Source: JAWLEP01 sp964553045 (lineage in GTDB: Bacteria > Fermentibacterota > Fermentibacteria > Fermentibacterales > JCC-6). From it: DNA of 64,000 nucleotides. Positions 58,144 through 64,000 of this stretch are shown here, piece after piece. The notes under the pieces are model-generated. The model had not been told where the DNA came from, searched no databases, and was given only the letters and a program-made list of their open reading frames with translations. Each line of letters begins with the position of its first letter. Position 1 is the stretch's first letter. The position numbers were made by a program, and so were the translations under genes. The stretch is from the NCBI GenBank assembly GCA_964553045.1, contig CAZKJG010000001.1:150231-214230 (forward strand), read 5' to 3'.

Positions 58144-58965
58144 GGCCCTCACAAGACTGCTGAGCGCGAAGGCTGCCGGGCACTTGCCCGGCAGCCTTCG
58201 TGCGCAGAGGCCGGTGAGGTAGTCGATCTCGGTACGTCTTCCCGCCTCTACATCCTGGAGCATGCTGCAGCGGTTCTTAGAGCCGGTAAGCAGATGCGCC
58301 AACATGGATTCTGCCATCTCGCCGGCCGCGGTGCGGTACCGGTCGGGAACAGCCTGCAGCAGCTCATCGGACAGCGTCTCTATCAGGGAGGCCAGACCGG
58401 CTGCAATCAGGCGGTCGTTGGACAGACCGGTGAGGGCGCCCAACGGATTGATGACGCTGTTAACCATCCACTTCGCCCATCGCACGGGCATGATGTCATC
58501 CACCGGGTTCAGGGCCAGGCCGGCATCGCCCAGCACCTCCTGAAAAAGGTTTCCTGCGGTGATGAATACCGATCCCGGCGTGGTCTCCACCCTATTCGCC
58601 GAAACAGCCCTGAAGCCGTACGTCAGCAGCCCGTACTCCAGGGCTTCCTTCCCCGCCTTCGGGATTTCCGGTTCCATTCCCATTCCGTTGCAGAGACACA
58701 GAATGTGGGAGGACGCGGACGCGTCACGAAGGGCGGCGGCCAGGTCGTAGGCCTTCACCGCCATCAGGGCGAGGTCGGCTTCCGGACGGTCTGCGCTCTC
58801 CGCGGCGTCCATGACCGCAGTCCCCTCGATGGCACCGCTGCTGTCTATGCGTACGGTCCCCCTGCCCGAGCCTTCCGGTCCCACCAGCACAACGCCGGCT
58901 ATACGTGAAAGGGCGACGGCCAGGCCTCTGCCCACCGAGCCGTCGCCCCATACGGCAATCCTCAT
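58120..58965 (-). CDS. Ketopantoate reductase-like (ApbA/PanE) NADP dehydrogenase
   Basis: 281 aa. Rossmann start MRIAVWGDGSVGRGLAVALS with GxGxxG, ALMAVKAYDLAAAL, LCLCNGMGMEP in place of the family's LQNGxxxE, the catalytic Lys in RWAKWMVNSVINPLGAL and the conserved Glu in RRTEIDYLTG. PanE reduces 2-ketopantoate to pantoate for coenzyme A; related members reduce other 2-keto acids, so I leave out a symbol. ATG at 58965. Its 3' end overlaps the plus-strand gene by 24 nt and contains a perfect 15-bp hairpin (58167-58200). Confidence 0.85.
   Translation of the reverse strand: MRIAVWGDGSVGRGLAVALSRIAGVVLVGPEGSGRGTVRIDSSGAIEGTAVMDAAESADRPEADLALMAVKAYDLAAALRDASASSHILCLCNGMGMEPEIPKAGKEALEYGLLTYGFRAVSANRVETTPGSVFITAGNLFQEVLGDAGLALNPVDDIMPVRWAKWMVNSVINPLGALTGLSNDRLIAAGLASLIETLSDELLQAVPDRYRTAAGEMAESMLAHLLTGSKNRCSMLQDVEAGRRTEIDYLTGLCARRLPGKCPAAFALSSLVRALEADHPR
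58164..58203. terminator. Strong hairpin inside the 3' end of the panE-like gene
   Basis: Perfect 15-bp stem CGAAGGCTGCCGGGC (58167-58181) and GCCCGGCAGCCTTCG (58186-58200) with loop ACTT, extended by three more pairs including one G-T. It lies 20 nt after the stop of the plus-strand sorting-domain gene, the place of an intrinsic terminator, but is in the coding sequence of the minus-strand gene. There is no T tract on either side. Confidence 0.65.
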
Positions 58966-58972
58966 CGAGGGC

Positions 58973-59275
58973 CTAGGCTTCCTCTTCGGCCTCCTCCTCT
59001 TTCTTCTCGGCGGCCTCCTCGATCTTCTCGGCGTTGGTCTTGAGCTCCTCACGCAGATGATCGAGCTTCTCCTTGGCCAGCTCGTAGTACTTCTCGGCCT
59101 CGTCGCGGTACTTGATGTAGTAGTCCTCGCCGCGGTCCCGGAGGTCGTCGGTTGTCTCGTTGATGTAGCGTCTGGTCTCCTCGCCCTTGGCGGGTGCGTA
59201 GAGCAGGGCGGCGATGCCGCCCATCATGGCGCCGGCCATGAAGGCCCAGAACTCTCCTCCGCCTCTCTCTGACAT
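58973..59275 (-). CDS. YtxH-domain protein
   Basis: 100 aa. Begins with the YtxH signature: a Gly/Ala-rich membrane-associated helix (FWAFMAGAMMGGIAALLYAPAKGEETRRYI, in parts) with the conserved LLYAPxxGxxTR, followed by a highly charged coiled coil (Lys/Glu). Members are small, stress-related envelope proteins of unclear function. ATG with AAGGGAGAATGAG upstream. Between secA and the panE-like gene. Confidence 0.88.
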   Translation of the reverse strand: MSERGGGEFWAFMAGAMMGGIAALLYAPAKGEETRRYINETTDDLRDRGEDYYIKYRDEAEKYYELAKEKLDHLREELKTNAEKIEEAAEKKEEEAEEEA

Positions 59276-59304
59276 CTCATTCTCCCTTCACTTGGATGAC
59301 GGCT

Positions 59305-62300
59305 CTATCGTCCACAGCACTTCTTGTACTTCCTACCGCTGCCACATGGACAGGGGTCGTTTCGGCCCACTTTGGGCCCTTTCTTCACAACCGTCTTCTG
59401 CCGGCCCCTCGCCCCGGGCTGGGGCTGGGCGGCGGGGGAACCTCTCCCCGGCGACGCCGCGGAACCGGCCGCCACCCGCTGCAGGCCCGGCTGGTACGCC
59501 CTCATCTGCTCGGCCGCCGCCGGGGCCTGCTCCTCCGGTCTCCGCTCACGGGGCCATAATGAAAGTACCTGCCTGACCGCCAGCCGGTCAATATCGTCCA
59601 GCAGCTTCTGGAACAGTCCGAAGGCCTCCTTCTTGAACTCCACCAGCGGGTCGCGCTGGCCGTATGACCGCAGGCCTATGCCGGTCTTGAGGTGGTCTAT
59701 GGCGTACAGGTGCTCCCTCCAGCGCCTGTCTATGGCCGAGAGCACCGATATCTTCTCCAGCTGGTCCATCAGCTCCGGGCCCAGCGTCTCCCGCTTCTCC
59801 TCGTAGTACTCCAGCACCTTGCCGGTGGCCAGCTCAATGGCCTCGTCCGGGTCGGATGTCTTCTCCGGAATGTCCATGAGGTCGTAGGGGGGCCTGCCGG
59901 ACAGCTCCCCCAGCACAACCGCTGCCCGCTCCAGGTTCCACTCATCCGGGTCGCTCTCCTCGGGGAAGTCCGCGGAGATGGCCTGCTCGGCCACAGCGCC
60001 GATCATGTCGCGCACCTCGTCGGTTAGCCCTTCGCCGGTGAGCGCCTGGGTGCGCCTCTCGTAGATGACCTCCCGCTGACGGTTGGAGACATCGTCGTAC
60101 TCCAGCAGGTTCTTGCGGATTCCGAAGTTGTACTCCTCCACCCGTTTCTGGGCCCGCTGGATGGCCTTGGTCAGCATCGGGTGCTCGATTATCTCGCCCT
60201 CTTCCTTTCCGCTCTTCTTCAGGAAGTCCAGCATCTTCTCCGAGGCGAAGAGACGGAAGAGGTCGTCCTCGAGGGAGAGGTAGAACCTGCTGGCGCCGGA
60301 ATCCCCCTGACGACCGCTGCGGCCGCGGAGCTGGCGGTCGATGCGGCGGGACTCGTGCCTCTCGGTGCCGATTACGAAGAGGCCCCCTGGGACCTTCTCC
60401 CCGTTCGCATCGGTAACCTCCTTGACCCCGGGCGCCAGCTTTATGTCCGTGCCGCGGCCGGCCATGTTGGTGGCGATGGTCACCGCCCCGGGCTGCCCGG
60501 CCCGGGCCACTATCTCGGCCTCCTTCTCGTGGTGCTTGGCGTTGAGGACGCTGTGGGGGATCTTGCGCGACCGGAGTATTCGGGAGAGCACCTCCGAAAC
60601 GTCCACCGAAACGGTGCCCACCAGCACCGGCTGTCCCCGGCGGTGCAGCCTCTCTATCTCCGAGATGATGGCGTTGTACTTCTCCCGCTTGGTCTTGTAT
60701 ACCTGGTCCTCGTGATCCTCACGCACCACGGGGCGGTTTGTCGGAACCACCACCACATCCAGGTCGTAGATGCTCTGGAACTCCGTCTCCTCGGTCTCTG
60801 CGGTTCCCGTCATGCCCGCCAGCTTGTCGTACATGCGGAAGTAGTTCTGGATGGTGATGGTGGCCATCGTCTGCGTCTCGGAGCGGATCTCGACGTTCTC
60901 CTTGGCCTCCAGGGCCTCGTGCAGGCCGTCGCTGAAACGCCTTCCGGGCATCAGGCGGCCGGTGAACTGGTCGACGATCATCACCCTGCCGTCCTTCACC
61001 ACGTACTCCACGTCCTTCTCGTACATCTGGAAGGCCCGCAGGAGCTGGTCGATGTTGTGCAGGGCCTCGGCCTTCTTCGAGTGCTCCTCGTAGGCCTTCC
61101 TGCGGAGGATCAGCTTCTCCTCCTCGCCCACGTCCTTGGCCTCGATCTCGGCCATGACGTCGCCTATGTCCCGCAGCAGGAAGAAGTCGGGGTCGTTGGG
61201 CGATAGGAGCTTGCGGCCCTTGTCCGACATGGCCACGGACTTCTCGCGCTCGTCGATGGAGAACAGCAGGTCCTCGTCCAGCTCGTGCAGGTTCTTGTCA
61301 CGGAGCCTCTCGGCCTCCACCCGCTGCAGCTCCTTCAGCCGGTCGGGGTCCTGCAGGCTGCGCATGAGCCTCTTGTTCTTGGGGGCCCCCCGCTTGGCCT
61401 TCAGGTAGAGGGTGGCGGCCGCGTGCAGGTCACCCTGCTCCCAGAGCTCGTCGGCCTCGGCCACTATGTGGTTCAGCATGACCGTCTGCTTCTGGACCAG
61501 GCGGGAGACATCGCCGCGGTACTCCTTGTAGCGGTGCTGCGATTTGGGTACCGGGCCGCTGATGATCAGCGGCGTGCGGGCCTCGTCGATCAGCACGCTG
61601 TCGACCTCGTCCACTATGGCATAGTGGTGCTCGCGCTGGACACGCTGCTCCATGCTGCGGGCCATGTTGTCCCGCAGGTAGTCGAACCCGAACTCGTTGT
61701 TCGTACCGTAGGTGATGTCGCAGTTGTACTGCTTCCTGCGCTGCTCAGGGTCCATTCCGCCCTGGATGCATCCCACGGAGAGCCCGAGGTACTCGTACAC
61801 CGGCCCCATCCACTGGGCGTCCCTCCGCGCCAGGTAGTCGTTCACCGTCACCAGGTGGGCGCCGAGGCCGAGGGGGATCCCGTCTATCCGCTCGAACTCC
61901 CAGCTGTCGGGGTCATCGCCCCATCGCTCTTCCGCCAGCTCCACCCAGTCTGGGTTGAGCTCCAGGGCGTTGAGGTACATGGGCATTACAGCCACCAGGG
62001 TCTTGCCCTCTCCGGTGGCCATCTCGGCGATCCTGCCCTGGTGGAGGGCCACGGCCCCCATGAGCTGGACGTCGAAGGGGACCATGTTCCACTCCTCGTC
62101 GCCGCCGGTGACCTTCCATGTGGTCCCCAGCAGACGGCGGCAGGCCTCCTTCACGGTGGCGAAGGCCTCGGACATGATGTCGTCTGGAGACTCACCCCGG
62201 GCGAGACGGCGGCGGAACTCGTCGGTACGGGCCTTCAGCCCGTCATCGGAAAGGTCCGAGAGCCCCTCGAGCTCCCCGTTGATCTCCTCCACGTAGGGCT

Positions 62301-62364
62301 CGAGCTCCCTGATGTTCTTCTTCTGCTTGTCGCCGAGGATCTTGCCAAGCAGCTTCTTCAGCAA
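59305..62364 (-). CDS. secA: Protein translocase subunit SecA
   Basis: 1019 aa. Motor ATPase that drives preproteins through SecYEG. Marks: LMGAVALHQGRIAEMATGEGKTL (Walker A, in parts), TVNDYLARRDAQWMGPVYEYLGL, the IVDEVDSVLIDEARTPLIISG Walker B region, TNMAGRGTDIKL, GRSGRQGDSG, and a C-terminal zinc site GRNDPCPCGSGRKYKKCCG for SecB or phospholipid contact. The start is TTG at 62364, with GGAGG 6 nt upstream; in-frame sequence further upstream does not align. Slightly longer than most SecA because of an insert after NPDWVELAEERWGDDPDSWE. Confidence 0.97.
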   Translation of the reverse strand: MLKKLLGKILGDKQKKNIRELEPYVEEINGELEGLSDLSDDGLKARTDEFRRRLARGESPDDIMSEAFATVKEACRRLLGTTWKVTGGDEEWNMVPFDVQLMGAVALHQGRIAEMATGEGKTLVAVMPMYLNALELNPDWVELAEERWGDDPDSWEFERIDGIPLGLGAHLVTVNDYLARRDAQWMGPVYEYLGLSVGCIQGGMDPEQRRKQYNCDITYGTNNEFGFDYLRDNMARSMEQRVQREHHYAIVDEVDSVLIDEARTPLIISGPVPKSQHRYKEYRGDVSRLVQKQTVMLNHIVAEADELWEQGDLHAAATLYLKAKRGAPKNKRLMRSLQDPDRLKELQRVEAERLRDKNLHELDEDLLFSIDEREKSVAMSDKGRKLLSPNDPDFFLLRDIGDVMAEIEAKDVGEEEKLILRRKAYEEHSKKAEALHNIDQLLRAFQMYEKDVEYVVKDGRVMIVDQFTGRLMPGRRFSDGLHEALEAKENVEIRSETQTMATITIQNYFRMYDKLAGMTGTAETEETEFQSIYDLDVVVVPTNRPVVREDHEDQVYKTKREKYNAIISEIERLHRRGQPVLVGTVSVDVSEVLSRILRSRKIPHSVLNAKHHEKEAEIVARAGQPGAVTIATNMAGRGTDIKLAPGVKEVTDANGEKVPGGLFVIGTERHESRRIDRQLRGRSGRQGDSGASRFYLSLEDDLFRLFASEKMLDFLKKSGKEEGEIIEHPMLTKAIQRAQKRVEEYNFGIRKNLLEYDDVSNRQREVIYERRTQALTGEGLTDEVRDMIGAVAEQAISADFPEESDPDEWNLERAAVVLGELSGRPPYDLMDIPEKTSDPDEAIELATGKVLEYYEEKRETLGPELMDQLEKISVLSAIDRRWREHLYAIDHLKTGIGLRSYGQRDPLVEFKKEAFGLFQKLLDDIDRLAVRQVLSLWPRERRPEEQAPAAAEQMRAYQPGLQRVAAGSAASPGRGSPAAQPQPGARGRQKTVVKKGPKVGRNDPCPCGSGRKYKKCCGR

Positions 62365-62447
62365 ATCGTTCCCTCCGTTGTCTCTATCGCAGAGCGGCCC
62401 TGGCGGCACGGCCGCTGTATGCTCTCATTTCCGGGTGGTTATGATAA

Positions 62448-62627
62448 TCAAGGCGTCACGCCGGTACACCCCTGGGTCTCACTGGATATAGCGGGATGGG
62501 CGTAGTCCGGTTCCCTGGCCTTGCCTTCCCCGGCCCCCTTCCAGGGGGGTGGCGGCAGCAGCAGGCCCAGCAGCACCAGCACGAGGACCACCGCTCCCCA
62601 CAGCAGCCATAATCCCCGCCTGCTCAT
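62448..62627 (-). CDS. 59-aa single-pass membrane protein
   Basis: A small gene. It begins MSRRGLWLLWGAVVLVLVLLGLLLPPPPW, one clear membrane helix with a positive N-terminus, followed by a short polar tail. The ATG (62625-62627) overlaps the stop of the TPR gene by 4 nt (ATGA), the same coupling seen across this genome, which is the main evidence that it is real. No family recognised. The 83 bp from here to secA contain only weak promoter-like AT sequence (TTGATT at about 62452). Confidence 0.6.
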   Translation of the reverse strand: MSRRGLWLLWGAVVLVLVLLGLLLPPPPWKGAGEGKAREPDYAHPAISSETQGCTGVTP

Positions 62628-63547
62628 ATGGCACCGAACGCTGCCACGAGATCGATGAGGGAATCCGACTTGACCGCAAAGACATCCGAAGAGCATCCCA
62701 GTGCCGAGGACTCCCGCAGCAGGGGCAGCGCCTCCCCCGGATGGCCGGCGCGGAGCGTATCCCTTCCGGCCAGGTACAGGGCCCATCCCAGGTTGGTCGC
62801 CGTCTGAGGGCAGCGCCTGCCTTCCCAGGCCCTCCTCAATGCCCATACTTCCCGGCGGGCCGAGCCCTCCGCCTCGGCGTACGCGGCCCAGGCCGACCAG
62901 TACGACTGGGAGCGGTCATCCTCGCGCCGCAGGAGCCTGAGGTGCTCCCAGGCCTCGCCCAGCATGCCATTCTCGGAGAGGGCCTCGACCAGCCTGGCCC
63001 TGTAGAACGCCTCGCCCGGCCTCATCTCCACCGACATGAGCAGGAGCGCGATGACGCTATCGGGTCCGATATCCTCCCGGGCCAGTATGGACAGCCAGGA
63101 CGCGGCATCGGCCGCTGTGGAGTCGTCGGGGCTCTCCAGTGCCTCCTCGAAGTAGCCGCGGGAGGCACGCAGGGTGTCAAGCGCCCGCTCGGCCCTGGCC
63201 AGGTAGTAGCGGCATACTCCCCCGCCCCGTACCGCCCAGCCCAGATCCAGGAGCTCGTCGTAGCGCTGCAGACGGTAGAGGGCGCGCATGTACTCGCCCA
63301 AATACCACTGGTCCTGCGGCCTTCGGTCCCAGGCGTTCCTCGCGTAGCCAAGCGCGCTGTCGGGAAGCTCCAGCCTGTTGCAGGCCCAGGCCAGGCGGTA
63401 GAGCAGGTAGTCGTCCCAGGGACGCTCCCGGACCTCTTGGCGCAGCACGGCTGCTCCCTCGCGAAGGAAACCGGCCCTCAGGAGGGAGTCACCCTCCAAA
63501 GGGCCGTACGTCAGAAGCGCGCAGAGCAGCAGGCCTGTCGGGTTCGT
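62624..63547 (-). CDS. TPR-like envelope protein, start codon uncertain (ACG or TTG)
   Basis: Helical repeats through the whole length (LREGAAVLRQEVRERPWDDYLLYRL, ALGYARNAWDRRPQDQWYLGEYMRALYRLQRYDELLDL in parts), ending LVAAFGAI. The first conventional start is TTG at 63499 (291 aa), which has no ribosome binding site. Sixteen codons upstream in frame, ACG at 63547 lies 7 nt after GGGAGG and would open a signal peptide (NPTGLLLCALLTYG). Translation from a non-standard codon, or a base error for ATG, fits better. Function unknown; coupled to the small membrane protein gene downstream. Confidence 0.65.
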   Translation of the reverse strand, partial: TNPTGLLLCALLTYGPLEGDSLLRAGFLREGAAVLRQEVRERPWDDYLLYRLAWACNRLELPDSALGYARNAWDRRPQDQWYLGEYMRALYRLQRYDELLDLGWAVRGGGVCRYYLARAERALDTLRASRGYFEEALESPDDSTAADAASWLSILAREDIGPDSVIALLLMSVEMRPGEAFYRARLVEALSENGMLGEAWEHLRLLRREDDRSQSYWSAWAAYAEAEGSARREVWALRRAWEGRRCPQTATNLGWALYLAGRDTLRAGHPGEALPLLRESSALGCSSDVFAVKSDSLIDLVAAFGAI

Positions 63548-63931
63548 CTAGTAGCCTCCCAGGTCCTCTGTGGGAAGTGCCCCGGTGTAGTGGAACTGGA
63601 GCTTGAGGTCGTCCGTGGGGCTCCAGTCCAGGTCCACGCCGCCCAGCAGGTGGTTCATGTCCCCGCCCCGGAAGTTGAAGAGGCGGTTGTACCCCAGGTC
63701 CACCTCGGCGGTGAGGTTGGGATGGAGCTTGAAGCTCATGGTGCTCAGGTAGGTACCGGAACCCCACGAGCCCGACCCGGAACTCGTGTAGCCGAAGCTG
63801 AGTTGATGTGAGATGTCGGGGTCGAACCAGCTGTTATCCGGCTCCACCAGCTGAAATCCCGATGGCTGCAGGCCGTAGCACAGTGCCGCTGCGGCCAGCA
63901 CAGCCGTGATTACGATAGTTGTTCTCAACAT
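63548..63931 (-). CDS. Small secreted beta-rich protein, possible outer-membrane barrel
   Basis: 127 aa with signal peptide (MLRTTIVITAVLAAAALCYG). The mature 107 residues have alternating polar and non-polar strands (HQLSFGYTSSGSGSWGSGTYLSTMSFKLH, NLTAEVDLGYNRLF, LLGGVDLDWSPTDDLKLQFHY, read in parts), the form of a short outer-membrane barrel or a fragment of one. Good ribosome binding site AAGGAGG and ATG at 63931. First gene of a unit with the TPR gene and the small membrane protein. Confidence 0.75.
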   Translation of the reverse strand: MLRTTIVITAVLAAAALCYGLQPSGFQLVEPDNSWFDPDISHQLSFGYTSSGSGSWGSGTYLSTMSFKLHPNLTAEVDLGYNRLFNFRGGDMNHLLGGVDLDWSPTDDLKLQFHYTGALPTEDLGGY

Positions 63932-63948
63932 TGACCTCCTTCACCGGT

Positions 63949-63978
63949 ATATTACAGGATACCTGTTCGAGTGGTCAA
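63949..63978 (-). promoter_or_regulatory. Promoter of the right-edge envelope unit
   Basis: On the minus strand, TTGACC (63978-63973), 18 bp, then TAATAT (63954-63949). The start would fall near 63942, leaving a very short leader before AAGGAGG (about 63940-63934). Confidence 0.5.
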
Positions 63979-64000
63979 TGTTCCAGGAGGTGGGAATGGA

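Overview
The window is about 64 kb of GC-rich bacterial chromosome with dense gene packing. Most genes lie on the minus strand in long runs whose ends overlap as ATGA, GTGA or TGATG. It opens with a tRNA-His/Lys/Arg cluster, and a 100-N assembly gap sits inside a 54-bp tandem repeat. I infer a Gram-negative member of the FCB (Fibrobacteres-Chlorobi-Bacteroidetes) superphylum, probably an uncultured candidate phylum of the Fermentibacterota type. The reasons are many lipoproteins with lipobox signals, a PorV-like barrel joined to an OmpA domain, secreted proteins with type IX-style C-terminal sorting domains, and a DUF4837 lipoprotein. The phylum name is an inference that only a search could confirm. 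I see no phage, insertion sequence or CRISPR array.

Layout. 1-880: three tRNAs, terminator-like hairpin, repeats and gap. 880-5781: small cysteine-rich proteins, a decayed gene copy, a class V aminotransferase with two PEBP-fold proteins, and an M20 peptidase. 5876-11803: a secreted GH18-like enzyme, a SurA-like chaperone lipoprotein with a zinc-ribbon membrane protein, and a D-Ala-D-Ala carboxypeptidase. 11788-21200: one long minus-strand operon running from a secreted subtilase and PorV/PGF-pre-PGF/OmpA protein, through DUF948, DUF4837 and TPR proteins, to aroQ, efp and a glycosyltransferase. 21256-32540: folD, rplU, rng, a TIGR03960-like radical SAM protein, purQ, purL, a GAF protein and purB. 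32631-36102: an SH3 lipoprotein, an IspH-UbiA fusion, and two tandem paralogous secreted proteins.

36184-47655: uvrB, archaeal/eukaryotic-type pheT and pheS, a caspase-like protease with EF-hand and zinc ribbon, an unknown gene, xerD, a protein with three L7/L12-C-terminal-like domains, and a LysM protein. 47790-53712: a proteostasis operon (TPR/PEGA/TonB-domain protein, hsp20, lon, PA-IL-like lectin lipoprotein). 53899-63931: recG, a divergent TPR gene and sorting-domain protein, then minus-strand secA, ytxH and panE-like genes and a small envelope operon at the right edge.

Promoters that can be recognised follow sigma70 form (TTGACA or TTGCCC, 17-18 bp, TAxxxT-like). TTG start codons are common, including in efp, secA, uvrB, pheS, rng and ispH. 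The points most worth a second look are the IspH-UbiA fusion with an altered first Asp motif, the archaeal-type PheRS and PGF-pre-PGF modules, the modular caspase-like protein, the triple L7/L12-like protein, and a strong hairpin built into the coding end of the panE-like gene.
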